A stretch of 64,000 nt of DNA from Micavibrio_A sp041655955 (GTDB lineage: Bacteria; Pseudomonadota; Alphaproteobacteria; Micavibrionales; Micavibrionaceae): positions 186,001 through 250,000 of the forward strand of contig JBBAEN010000002.1 of NCBI GenBank assembly GCA_041655955.1. Direction: 5' to 3'. The translations under genes and the position numbers were made by a program. The notes under the pieces were generated by a model, which saw only the letters and a program-made list of their open reading frames with translations, had not been told where the DNA came from and did no database searches. Below are positions 24,661 to 33,130 of this stretch, one piece after another. Within the stretch, counting starts at the first letter, position 1, and the number at the start of each line of letters is the position of its first letter.

Positions 24661-25208
24661 AGCGCCGTTTTATATAATGAAGGGGCCTTCTATGCCAGAA
24701 ATTTATCCACAAGGCGCTTTTGCCGCAAGCGGCGGTGGCGTAAAGGCAAGGGGCGGGGCGCCGAACACTGCATTGTTTCCCGCGGATTGTTTCCCACAGG
24801 TGAGCGGATCTGGCGCAGACACAGGCGCAGACACTGACATCAGCACAGGCACGGGCACTGGCACAAGCACAGGAGTGTGGATGCAGACATCAGCATAGGC
24901 ATCAGTGCCGGTGCGGGCGCAGGCACTGGCACCACCGCAAGCGCAGGTGCGGGGACGGGTGCGAGTGCGAGTGCGGGGCGGGGCGGGGCGGGGCGGGGCG
25001 GGGCGGGTAGCAAGCATCAGCACAGCATCAGCGCAAGCGCAGGCACAGGTGCAGGCATCGGCCCAAGCGCAGATGCAGGTGAAAACACAGGCGGCAAAAG
25101 CGCTTTGTTACCGCTCCTTTTTATGGGGCAAGCCTTAGGCGGCGCTTTTCGGTGATGGCGGCTATAGGGAAGAACGGGACGTTATGGCCGCGGCCCATCC
25201 GGATCGGT
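24661..25208. repeat. hexamer and pentamer repeat tract upstream of mnmG
   Basis: The 548-base gap holds a DnaA-box consensus TTATCCACA at about 24702-24710. From about 24808 to 25085 a degenerate GGCACA/GCGCAG hexamer tract follows, interrupted at 24975-25004 by six perfect GGGGC pentamers plus GGG. Reading frames across it on both strands code only Thr/Ala/Gly or Val/Pro/Thr repeats and are not believable genes. The G-runs could form a quadruplex. Confidence 0.75.
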
Positions 25209-25775
25209 TCAATCCGTCAAAAGCGCCGCCCATGCTTTGCGTTTATGGTCGTAGGAAAGCGATGCGTTGGCCGGGCTGGTCGAAGGCAGGACGGTTTGCA
25301 TTATGGCGGCAGGCACGCAGTGCGGATCGACGAATTTTTGAAAAGACTGCGCAGCTTTTTTGCCGTTGAAATAAATATGGGTGATGCGCGGATGCGCGGC
25401 GAAGAAAGCCGCAAAATCATTGGGGATTTCGCATGTAATGGCGGAGTCCAGACTGCCCGCGCGCACGCAGGATTGCAAAACGTCCCACAGCGCAATTTTG
25501 CGATCAGCCAAAAGCGCAAGAAGTTGGCAGTAGGAAAGCGGCCTGTTTTTTACGGCGAACAAATCTTCGATGAGGGGCCGGAAAAGATTGCGCGGATGCG
25601 CGTAATATTGCCCCGCTTCGAGTGAAGCAATGCCCGGCATGCTGCCAACGATTAAACGCACGGCATCGGGGCGGGCGGCAGGTGCGAAGGATCGGATGGT
25701 CGCGGGCGGGGATGCACAGGATGGCTGGCGTATGGAGGGCGGCTGTGTGGAAAGCGGGGAAATTTCAGGGGGCAT
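25209..25775 (-). CDS. DNA-deoxyinosine glycosylase-like protein (UDG superfamily)
   Basis: The 188-residue protein carries RSFAPAARPDAVRLIVGSMP, GIASLEAGQYYAHPRNLFRP, IALWDVLQSCVRAGSLDSAI and HIYFNGKKAAQSFQKF. These match the small hypoxanthine/deoxyinosine DNA glycosylase branch of the uracil-DNA glycosylase superfamily, which removes deaminated adenine. GSMPG and FNG are the expected substrate-pocket positions. The first 25 residues are Pro/Ser-rich and may lie outside the true protein. It sits between mnmE and mnmG and is transcribed in the same direction. Confidence 0.8.
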   Translation of the reverse strand: MPPEISPLSTQPPSIRQPSCASPPATIRSFAPAARPDAVRLIVGSMPGIASLEAGQYYAHPRNLFRPLIEDLFAVKNRPLSYCQLLALLADRKIALWDVLQSCVRAGSLDSAITCEIPNDFAAFFAAHPRITHIYFNGKKAAQSFQKFVDPHCVPAAIMQTVLPSTSPANASLSYDHKRKAWAALLTD

Positions 25776-25875
25776 TGTTTGCTTTATCCGCCGCTCTTTA
25801 TTGCCGGCTGTTATAGAGGCGCCTTTAGGGGCGGCGGTTGTTTTTCATCCTTATATGATCGTCATATATATGGAG

Positions 25876-27249
25876 TTATTTGCCGATGCAAAAATCGCGG
25901 AAGATGACGTCGAGCAAATCCTCCACATCGATCCGGCCCGTGATGCGGCCAAGCGCGCGGGCCGCCATGCGGATATCCTCCGCCATCAATTCGGGCCGAA
26001 GCGCCGTTATAGCGGCGCGCAATCTTTCAAGACATTCTTCGAGCGCCGCGCGGTGGCGGGCGCGGGTCAGGGACGGGGCATCGCCCTTCGCCGCGAACGA
26101 TCCCGCAATGCGGCGGGTGAGCAGCGCCAGCAACGAATCCATCCCCGCACCGTTTTGCGAAGACAAAGCGGCGCAATCGGCGTGGGTAATCGCGGAGCGG
26201 AGGGCGGGAATGACGTTGCCGGGCGCATCCTGTTTGGTGAAAATAGCGATGGCTTTTTCATCAAGAAGCGAAAGGCTGTGCGGGTTCGGCGCGGGCTCCA
26301 TCCCGTCGAAAACGACGAGCTTGATATCCGCCTCCCGCGCGCGGGCAAGCGCCCTTTTAATCCCTTCCGCCTCGACACTGTCATGGCCGCCCGCTTCTGA
26401 AAGCTCTTCGGGGCGCAGGCCCGCCGTGTCTGCGAGGATGACGGGATAGCCGCCGAGATCGAGATGGACTTCGATAACGTCCCGCGTCGTCCCCGCCATC
26501 GGCGATACAATCGCGGCGTCGCGCCGGGCGAGGGCGTTGAGAAGAGAAGACTTGCCCGCATTGGGCGCGCCCAGAATGGCGATGCGGATCCCGTCGCGCA
26601 ATCTTTCACCGCGATGCCCGTCATTCAAATGGCTTTCGATTTCCTGCGTGAGGGCTTGCAGCGCAGGCAAAACTGTCATGACTTCGGAATCGGGGATGTC
26701 TTCGTCCGGAAAATCGATCACGGCCTCTATATAGGCCATGGATTTTATAAGCCGCGTACGCCAGTCCTCATAGAGCTTCGACAGCGCGCCGCCCATCTGG
26801 CCCAAAGCCTGAAGCCGCTGCATCTGGGTTTGCGCGTTGATGAGATCGGCGACGGCTTCGGCTTCGGTCAAATCGAGCTTGCCGTTCTCGAAAGCGCGGC
26901 GCGTAAATTCGCCCGGCTCCGCCATACGGTGGCCGCCGCACGATCCGAGCCGCGCGAACAGGGCGTCCAGGACGGCGGGCGATCCGTGGATTTGATATTC
27001 GATCACATCCTCGCCGGTGAAGCTGTGCGGGCCTTGGAAAGCCAGAACCAGCGCCTCGTCGATAACCGCGCCTTCCGCATCGTAAAGGGGCGTGAAGACG
27101 GCCTTGCGCGGGAGGATATCATCGCGCCGCGCAACCGCCTTGAATGATTCATGCGCCTTCGGGCCGGAAACGCGCACGACCGCAACGCCCGCCTTGCCGG
27201 GCGCGGAAGACAGGGCGAAAATTGTTTCCGTCGTCATGGCTGTGGTCAT
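25876..27249 (-). CDS. mnmE: tRNA modification GTPase MnmE (TrmE)
   Basis: MnmE is the K+-dependent GTPase partner of MnmG. Landmarks: TIFALSSAPGKAGVAVVRVSG (folate-binding N-domain), HGSPAVLDALF, PGEFTRRAFENGKLDLTEAEAVADLI, G1 loop GAPNAGKSSLLNAL, SPMAGTTRDVIE (G2), DTAGLR (G3), TKQD (G4), and the C-terminal CIGK with the functional Cys. GGAG 5 bases before ATG 27249 supports that start; an ATG at 27237 is possible. Earlier in-frame codons belong to the DUF6489 gene's neighbourhood. Confidence 0.97.
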   Translation of the reverse strand: MTTAMTTETIFALSSAPGKAGVAVVRVSGPKAHESFKAVARRDDILPRKAVFTPLYDAEGAVIDEALVLAFQGPHSFTGEDVIEYQIHGSPAVLDALFARLGSCGGHRMAEPGEFTRRAFENGKLDLTEAEAVADLINAQTQMQRLQALGQMGGALSKLYEDWRTRLIKSMAYIEAVIDFPDEDIPDSEVMTVLPALQALTQEIESHLNDGHRGERLRDGIRIAILGAPNAGKSSLLNALARRDAAIVSPMAGTTRDVIEVHLDLGGYPVILADTAGLRPEELSEAGGHDSVEAEGIKRALARAREADIKLVVFDGMEPAPNPHSLSLLDEKAIAIFTKQDAPGNVIPALRSAITHADCAALSSQNGAGMDSLLALLTRRIAGSFAAKGDAPSLTRARHRAALEECLERLRAAITALRPELMAEDIRMAARALGRITGRIDVEDLLDVIFRDFCIGK

Positions 27250-27265
27250 GGCTCCGCGCCTTCGC

Positions 27266-27550
27266 TCACGCGTCCTTTTTCTTTTTCGCAGCCTCGCCGC
27301 TACTCCCGCCGCTGCCGCCGACATCGACGCCCATCTGCGCCCAGAACATTTTCTGCATCTCGCCGAAACTGTTCATCGTCATCGGCATCCATGTCTTGAC
27401 CAGCGTTTCGGGGTCGAGGGCGCGGAGATTTTCAAGGACGCGCGCCTCCATCTCCTTCATCACTTTTTCCTGCATCGGGCCGAGATCGGGCAGCCCCATA
27501 AAGCGGCGGGCTTCCTCCGGCGTGCATTCAATGTCGAAATTCACTTTCAT
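27266..27550 (-). CDS. DUF6489-type small protein
   Basis: This 94-residue protein, MKVNFDIECTPEEARRFMGLPDLGPMQEKVMKEME..., has a helical, acidic core with TWMPMTMNSFGEMQKMFWAQMG and a Gly/Ser linker ending in EAAKKKKDA. I recall it as the alphaproteobacterial family DUF6489, encoded next to mnmE. No signal peptide; its amphipathic Met-rich helices resemble phasin-type proteins, but that is only a resemblance. GAGGACAGCC before the ATG is a good ribosome site. The stop lies 16 bases before mnmE, so the two form an operon. Confidence 0.85.
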   Translation of the reverse strand: MKVNFDIECTPEEARRFMGLPDLGPMQEKVMKEMEARVLENLRALDPETLVKTWMPMTMNSFGEMQKMFWAQMGVDVGGSGGSSGEAAKKKKDA

Positions 27551-27723
27551 GGCTGTCCTCGGCTTTCGCTACGGGGTTGAAAAGACTTAATTTACTTATA
27601 GCAAAGGGGCCGGGCGGGCAAGGATGGACATGGCGCGGCAGGCTTGGTAGTTTCAATCATTCCCTTTTGGAGGCGTTTGATGACCGGCACCGTTCCACAG
27701 AATAAAGACAGGGCAAAACCCGC

Positions 27724-29349
27724 ATGAGTGTGGAGCAGGAAGGCGCGTCCAAAGCCGTTCCGACACAAGAACAGCTGCTCCACAGCGCGCTTTCGCATGT
27801 CCGTAAAATATTGAAAGGCAACGGGATCAAAACGGATTCCGTCCAGATTGCCTCCCATACGATCGCCGCGCACAGGCTGAATGCCGGAACCTATCTCGAA
27901 CTGCGCCCCGCCATTCAGGAAAGCGAAGCGCCCGGCAAGAGCATCATAGGCCGCCCCGTGGCTTCGAGGGAAGAGGCCGTCCAGCTCGCCGACGGCGCCA
28001 TGCGAAAGGCGGCGCAGGACAGCACGATGAAGGCGCGCATCGCGGACGCCCTGCTGCGCCGCCCCGATCAGGGGTTCGGATTGCAGCAGGCAGTCATCCC
28101 GCTTGAATTCATCAAGGAAGATTATTCATGGCATGTCGGCTGCGGCACATGCGGCGGGGGCGGGCAGACCGCCTGCCCCAAATGCGGCGGCAGGAAAACC
28201 GAAGCCTGCACCAAATGTTCGGGCCGCGGCCTGATGCCCTGTCCGCTATGCCGGGCGACGGGGCTGCTCCACGGGCAAAAATGCACACGCTGTTACGGCC
28301 ACCGTTATGTGCCGTGCGACACATGCCACAGGGCGGGCATGATGGCTTGCCGGAATTGCAACGCGCACGGGACGGTGCGCTGCGCCACTTGCGGCGGGCA
28401 GGGATGGAAGACGCATCTTTTAAGCCTGCGGGCGCAGGCCGTGACCTATTTTGAATATGATCCCAAATCCATCCCGAAAGGCGCCGCCGATTATATCGAA
28501 ACAAGGGCCGCCTATGCCGCGACATCGGGCCGCGTCAAGCTGCGCGGGCGCATCGCCGATGACAAGGAAAACGCGCTCGGCGCGTCATATGAAGTGGAGT
28601 TCCCCTATGGGGAGATCACTTTCAGGCTCGGCAGGAAAGAGGTAAAAGCGCATCTGTTCGGCTATAAGGCGGACATTACCGAATTTCCCCATATTCTCGA
28701 TAAAATACTGGCGGGGCCGATCGGGGCGCTGGAGCGGGCTGCGGGCGATAGAGGCTCGGTCGCCGCCGCCATCCGCAAGGCAACGCGCTTCCGGATGATC
28801 GCCCTCGCCTTTCTCGCGACCGGTAAGGGCGGGCCGGATAAGGCCGCCGCATGGCTTTTAAAGCAATATGATCTGGGGCTTGGCGCGGCGACCGCGGAAA
28901 AAATATCCTCTCTCGCCCATATCACCATGGGCCGCATTACCAAAAAACCGCGGCTTCACGGGCTGGCCGCGGGGCTGGCCGTGACGACCCTGCTGATGGC
29001 ACTTTATTATTTCACACCGGCGCGCGCCATGCTCGGCGCTTCCCTGCCCGATCCGCGGCTGGATATTCTTCTCGACATAGTGCCGCCGGTTTTGGGCGGC
29101 ATGATCTGCACCGCCATGATCAGGATGCAGGCAAAGCGCGCGGTTCGCAACGCGCTCGGCCATTTGTCCAAATCCTCGAACGGTGCGGTCGATTTAAAGG
29201 CCGATCCCGATATCGGCCAGTTCGGGAAGATGGGGCATCTTTATGCCCTGCTCCTCCTCCCCCTCATCATGGAAATATTATACCAGACGGGCGGCGGCGC
29301 GGCTTTCTGGTATCAATGGCTGAGGGGCGTCGCCCTCGGCGCTTTATAA
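27724..29349 (+). CDS. eight-CxxC zinc-finger membrane protein, DnaJ-like finger without J domain
   Basis: The 541-residue product carries eight CxxC pairs between residues 140 and 223 at roughly 11-residue steps (140, 151, 162, 173, 187, 198, 209, 220), many as CxxCxG. That is twice the set of DnaJ and enough for four zinc sites. No HPD-containing J domain precedes them; the N-terminal 130 residues are unknown. A soluble middle domain follows, then about three hydrophobic segments near 410-435, 448-470 and 510-535. It may be a membrane-anchored protein-binding or redox-related factor. I cannot assign a function. The ribosome site is weak. Confidence 0.85.
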   Translation: MSVEQEGASKAVPTQEQLLHSALSHVRKILKGNGIKTDSVQIASHTIAAHRLNAGTYLELRPAIQESEAPGKSIIGRPVASREEAVQLADGAMRKAAQDSTMKARIADALLRRPDQGFGLQQAVIPLEFIKEDYSWHVGCGTCGGGGQTACPKCGGRKTEACTKCSGRGLMPCPLCRATGLLHGQKCTRCYGHRYVPCDTCHRAGMMACRNCNAHGTVRCATCGGQGWKTHLLSLRAQAVTYFEYDPKSIPKGAADYIETRAAYAATSGRVKLRGRIADDKENALGASYEVEFPYGEITFRLGRKEVKAHLFGYKADITEFPHILDKILAGPIGALERAAGDRGSVAAAIRKATRFRMIALAFLATGKGGPDKAAAWLLKQYDLGLGAATAEKISSLAHITMGRITKKPRLHGLAAGLAVTTLLMALYYFTPARAMLGASLPDPRLDILLDIVPPVLGGMICTAMIRMQAKRAVRNALGHLSKSSNGAVDLKADPDIGQFGKMGHLYALLLLPLIMEILYQTGGGAAFWYQWLRGVALGAL

Positions 29350-29394
29350 CCCGGGCTTTTTAAAAAGCTCCGCCTCGCAAAAGACGCGCTATGG

Positions 29395-29436
29395 AAAAAA
29401 CCGCCCGGAAAAAGAAGGGGGGCTTTTTCCGGGCGG
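29395..29436 (-). terminator. terminator of the small exported-protein gene
   Basis: A perfect 14-bp stem (29401-29414 / 29423-29436) is followed by six T on the minus strand. It ends the minus-strand gene at 29482. Confidence 0.85.
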
Positions 29437-29481
29437 GTGTACCAATGAACCAAGGGGACTATAGGCTAGTTCTTCTTCACG

Positions 29482-29799
29482 TCATTGCACCGCATCCGGC
29501 CCGCCGGCAGGAAGCGCGGTTTTTTCCAAAGGCCCGTGCGCGTTGCGCAAGCCAAGAGCCAGCGCGATGGCCAGGGCAGGGACGGAAGAAGGGGCTGAAA
29601 CAGCCTGCCGCGCATTCTCTGCCGCCGGCATATATATGGCTGTACGTGTTTGTGTCCGGGATTCCGCGCTCTCCGCCATAAGAGAGGGCGGCTTGACGGG
29701 AGGGGGTGCAAATTCCGCCCCGTGGGCCGCCGCGGGTGCGGATAAAAACGCCGCAAAAGCAAAGAGAAGCATAAGGGGCAGCGTCATGCGCCGCGTCAT
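29482..29799 (-). CDS. small exported protein, unknown
   Basis: The ATG at 29799 gives 105 residues starting with a signal peptide, MTRRMTLPLMLLFAFAAFLSAPAAAHG-AEF. The mature part is Pro/Ala-rich with one hydrophobic stretch, VPALAIALALGLRN. No family recognised. A good terminator 46 bases after its stop argues that this is a real transcription unit. AGGG lies 11 bases before the ATG. Confidence 0.55.
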   Translation of the reverse strand: MTRRMTLPLMLLFAFAAFLSAPAAAHGAEFAPPPVKPPSLMAESAESRTQTRTAIYMPAAENARQAVSAPSSVPALAIALALGLRNAHGPLEKTALPAGGPDAVQ

Positions 29800-30173
29800 T
29801 TCATAAACCCTGATCGGCTTGCGAACCCGCAATTTACGGCCACATAATTTAACCGGCATATCATACCTCTAACTATCGTTTCGCACAGGGGGCGTACGCC
29901 CCGCAGCCGATGGCAAGCCCGCGAAGATGCAACCTTGCCCGTTGAAATGAACTCTAAGGATAAGTATCCTCCGAATCCGCCTTTATGGCAAATAGTATCG
30001 TTTTGAATTTTTGCGGTATCTAGTTCAAATATAAAGATAATTTTAGCAAAATCGGATCGGCCCAGACCCATGGCAAGAGTCGGAACAAGAGCTGCGCAAG
30101 AGCCGCGGCCAAGGCCGTAACAAGGAGCATATCAAGGGCCGTAACCTGAAAACGGGGTGGCGGCGCGGGCAAT
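29800..30173. other. intergenic region, no gene seen
   Basis: It holds a 14-base palindrome GGGGCGTACGCCCC (about 29888-29901), a smaller GGATAAGTATCC symmetry (about 29958-29969) and an AT-rich part (29980-30055) that may contain promoters for the small exported-protein gene. I see no convincing gene. Confidence 0.45.
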
Positions 30174-30201
30174 AAAAAACCGCCCCTCCGGACGGTTTTT
30201 T
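30174..30201 (-). terminator. rho gene terminator
   Basis: AAAAAACCG / CGGTTTTTT nine-base stem, 75 bases after the rho stop. It is symmetrical and could act both ways. Confidence 0.8.
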
Positions 30202-30275
30202 GAAATTTAGCGGCGCTATAATCAGGCTCTTAAACACGTACGGCTCCAAACAGGCCATCCGGCAAAAGCGGCCTC

Positions 30276-31532
30276 TTACTGGTTCATCGCCGTAAAGAAT
30301 TCATCGTTGTTTTTTGTCTGGCGCATTTTATCGAGCAGGAATTCCATGGCATCGACCGTCCCCATCGGGTTGAGGATACGGCGCAGGATCCACATTTTTT
30401 GAAGCGTTTCCTTATCGACCAGCAATTCTTCCTTCCGCGTACCGGATTTCTGGATGTCGATGGCGGGGAAGACGCGCTTATCGGCGATTTTGCGCTCCAT
30501 GACGATTTCGGAGTTACCCGTACCTTTAAATTCTTCAAAGATAACCTCGTCCATCCGCGAGCCGGTATCAATCAGGGCCGTTGCGATAATGGTGAGCGAT
30601 CCGCCCTGTTCGATATTCCGCGCGGCGCCGAAAAATCTTTTTGGCCGCTGGAGCGCGTTTGCGTCCACACCGCCCGTCAAAACCTTTCCGGAAGACGGGA
30701 CGACCGTGTTGTACGCCCGCGCAAGACGGGTAATAGAATCAAGCAAAACAATGACATCGCGCTTATGTTCGACAAGCCGCTTGGCCTTTTCAAGCACCAT
30801 TTCGGCGACTTGTACGTGCCGCGAGGCCGGTTCGTCAAAGGTCGAGGAAATAACCTCGCCGCGCACCGAACGCGCCATGTCGGTCACTTCTTCGGGCCGC
30901 TCGTCAATCAGCAGGACGATAAGATAGGCGTCCGGATGGTTGGTGGCGATTGAATGGGCGATATTCTGGAGCATGACGGTTTTACCCGTCCGCGGCGGCG
31001 CGACCAGAAGCGCGCGCTGGCCGAAACCGAGCGGCGAAACCAGCTCGATAACCCGCTGGGTGTACGCTTTTTTCGTCGGATCGTCGATTTCCAGCTTGAT
31101 TTTCCGCTCAGGATAGAGCGGCGTCAAATTGTCGAAATTGATGCGGTGGCGGACTTTTTCCGGCAATTCGCCGTTGATTGTGTCCACTTTAAGCAGGGCG
31201 AAATAACGCTCTGAATCCTTGGGGGCGCGGATTTCACCCTCTACCACATCCCCCGTACGCAGGCCGAAACGGCGTACTTGCGACGGGGATACGTAAATAT
31301 CGTCGGGGCCGGGCAGGTAATTTTCTTCCGGCGCGCGCAAAAATCCGAACCCGTCTTGCAAAACCTCTAGCACGCCGGAGCCTGTAATCGGAACCCCTTC
31401 TTCCGCGAGGCTCTTTAAAATCGCGAACATCATGTCCTGTTTGCGTAAAGAGGCGCAGTTTTCAACGCCCAGCTCTTCGGCAAAGGCGAGGAGTTCGGCG
31501 GGAGATCTTGTCTTAAGTTCTTGAAGATTCAT
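30276..31532 (-). CDS. rho: transcription termination factor Rho
   Basis: Rho is the hexameric RNA helicase that ends transcription. The 418-residue protein is full length: N-terminal LKTRSPAELLAFAEELGVEN, RNA-binding LQDGFGFLRAPEENYLPGPDDIYVSPSQ, Walker A APPRTGKT (178-185), LIDERPEEVTDM, Q-loop/R-loop region VVPSSGKVLTGGVD and the C-terminal ILRRILNPMGTVDAMEFLLDK. Its leader of about 230 bases could allow autoregulation, as Rho represses itself in other bacteria. It is downstream of the hem genes but separated by a plus-strand gene. Confidence 0.98.
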   Translation of the reverse strand: MNLQELKTRSPAELLAFAEELGVENCASLRKQDMMFAILKSLAEEGVPITGSGVLEVLQDGFGFLRAPEENYLPGPDDIYVSPSQVRRFGLRTGDVVEGEIRAPKDSERYFALLKVDTINGELPEKVRHRINFDNLTPLYPERKIKLEIDDPTKKAYTQRVIELVSPLGFGQRALLVAPPRTGKTVMLQNIAHSIATNHPDAYLIVLLIDERPEEVTDMARSVRGEVISSTFDEPASRHVQVAEMVLEKAKRLVEHKRDVIVLLDSITRLARAYNTVVPSSGKVLTGGVDANALQRPKRFFGAARNIEQGGSLTIIATALIDTGSRMDEVIFEEFKGTGNSEIVMERKIADKRVFPAIDIQKSGTRKEELLVDKETLQKMWILRRILNPMGTVDAMEFLLDKMRQTKNNDEFFTAMNQ

Positions 31533-31766
31533 ATGAAATCCATTTTCAAAAGGGAATTTTTATGTCCCGGAACGCCGAAAGCGGCTGGACATAGGGGAGA
31601 AAAATGCTGGTTTCTCGGGTTCTCTTGTTAAAGTTAAGTATCCAGGAAAAATCTTAATTTTCTTTTTCAGAAGAAAGACGGAATTTTGGCTATGATCCTG
31701 TCTTCGGGCGGAAATCCGCAAAACACATCCAACAATGTCGAGGGGTTTTTCTAAAAAAGACACCCC

Positions 31767-31795
31767 CATTTAGCCATAAAGGCCCGGCCTGTCAA
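31767..31795 (-). promoter_or_regulatory. rho promoter
   Basis: Minus strand TTGACA (31790-31795), 17 bases, TAAATG (31767-31772). The 306-base gap 31533-31838 otherwise holds the long rho leader and no gene. Confidence 0.5.
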
Positions 31796-31838
31796 TCATA
31801 AATAAATTACGGGAAAAGATTTTTTCGTTTTTGCCATA

Positions 31839-32681
31839 ATGAATATTAGCGGCTTAGCTGGTTCTATGAAAAAAACCTTGCTGCAGACATCGACCGCGCT
31901 TGAAACTATTTTTTCCCATCATGCGGAAAATAAGGACACGGATATTCACAGCCCGCCGGCGCAGCCCAGCGTCCAGCCGGATACCCATAAAACCTCCCGC
32001 GCCTATAAAATGATGTGCGAGCTGATGGCCAATTTTGCCTATCACCGGATCGCCGCGCCGCCCTCCGGCCCGCTCCTTTATCACATCATCCCCGGCGATC
32101 ACGGCATGAAGCTTATTTTCTCGACGGGCAAAAAAGATCCCCGCAGCGACGGGTGGGAGGAGGATCAGGACGCCCATCCCGATCTCTATGACATGGTTCG
32201 ATCCTTTATGCAGGATCTGCGAACGGTCGCAACGGACAATGCCGTCCGCTTTGACCCCGACAGGTTGACGGTGGAATCTGCGGACAAGCTTTCGATGCAT
32301 AAATTGCTCGAAGCCTATCACCTGCTGAACGACCCCGATATCAAGGGCGACAAAAACACACGGCTCATCGACGATGTTTTTTTCGATTTCAAAGGGGACG
32401 GAAAAGAAATGAGCCACCGGGAAACCCGGTCGCATCTTTACCAGGCGGCACGCATCGCCAGAGATATAAGAAAGAACCGGCCCGCAGAGGCGGCGGGGAT
32501 GTTCGAAACCATCCTGCCCAAACCATATATATCAATGGAACATTATGAAGCGGCGTTGCTGCTCGGCCATGGCGCGGATATAGCCATATCGCTTCAGCAT
32601 ATTTATAAGACGATCCTTCATGAGGATAAAATCCCGCAAGCCCAGCTCCTAACGGCGCAGCTCCATGGCGGCTTTCACTAA
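31839..32681 (+). CDS. hypothetical protein between rho and hemJ
   Basis: The 280-residue product begins MNISGLAGSMKKTLLQTSTA and has no signal peptide or membrane segment. It is charged and helical (YKMMCELMANFAYHRIAAPPSG, HEDKIPQAQLLTAQLHGGFH), with no family I recognise. No ribosome site precedes ATG 31839; an ATG at 31866 is an alternative. The stop overlaps the convergent hemJ stop by 4 bases. Opposite strand to all neighbours for 10 kb, so it is probably an insertion into the rho-hem order. Confidence 0.65.
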   Translation: MNISGLAGSMKKTLLQTSTALETIFSHHAENKDTDIHSPPAQPSVQPDTHKTSRAYKMMCELMANFAYHRIAAPPSGPLLYHIIPGDHGMKLIFSTGKKDPRSDGWEEDQDAHPDLYDMVRSFMQDLRTVATDNAVRFDPDRLTVESADKLSMHKLLEAYHLLNDPDIKGDKNTRLIDDVFFDFKGDGKEMSHRETRSHLYQAARIARDIRKNRPAEAAGMFETILPKPYISMEHYEAALLLGHGADIAISLQHIYKTILHEDKIPQAQLLTAQLHGGFH

Positions 32682-33130
32682 AAGGGCTTGGTCACCGCAA
32701 GGATAACGATGCCGACAAGGATCAGCGTCGGAACCTCGTTCCAGACACGGTAGAATTTTTCGCTCTTGTTATTTTCGTCCCGCCCGAATTTCTTCCGCCA
32801 CGCGCCAAAGACGTGATGCACGCCGGTCAGCGCAATGACGAGGGTCAGTTTCACATGCATCCAGCCGGACGATAAAAGCGCCTCATGGTTGGCATAAAGC
32901 ATGGAAAGTCCCGACAGCCACGTCACGATCATGGCGGGGCGCATGATAAAATTATAAAGCCTGTGTTCCATGATCTTGAACGTCGAAGCGGCCTCGCCGC
33001 CCTGCGCCGCGCGGCAATGATAGACGAAAAGCCGCGGTAAATATAAAAGCCCCGCCATCCATGACACGAAAGCGATAATATGGACGGCCTTGAACCAGAG
33101 ATAATATTGAAGAAGCATCTCCTGCATCAT
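32678..33130 (-). CDS. hemJ: protoporphyrinogen IX oxidase HemJ
   Basis: HemJ oxidises protoporphyrinogen IX in the membrane and is the usual enzyme where hemG and hemY are absent. The 150-residue product has four hydrophobic segments with the conserved histidine of YYLWFKAVHIIAFVSWMAGLLYLPRLFVYH, and later EHRLYNFIMRPAM, WMHVKLTLVIALTGVHH and RVWNEVPTLILVGIVILAVTKPF. These are the histidines and arginine typical of the HemJ/UPF0093 family. It overlaps hemH by 4 bases in an operon hemE-hemH-hemJ. Confidence 0.95.
   Translation of the reverse strand: MMQEMLLQYYLWFKAVHIIAFVSWMAGLLYLPRLFVYHCRAAQGGEAASTFKIMEHRLYNFIMRPAMIVTWLSGLSMLYANHEALLSSGWMHVKLTLVIALTGVHHVFGAWRKKFGRDENNKSEKFYRVWNEVPTLILVGIVILAVTKPF

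Noticed and set aside
24702..24710. Consensus DnaA box TTATCCACA upstream of mnmG (others near 37768 and 56731)
   Set aside because: Single boxes without an AT-rich tract or neighbours; the cluster beside hemE is a better origin candidate.
24703..25155. Thr/Ala/Gly-rich and Val/Pro/Thr-rich frames over the hexamer tract
   Set aside because: Open on both strands only because the repeat unit lacks stop codons; no start signals.
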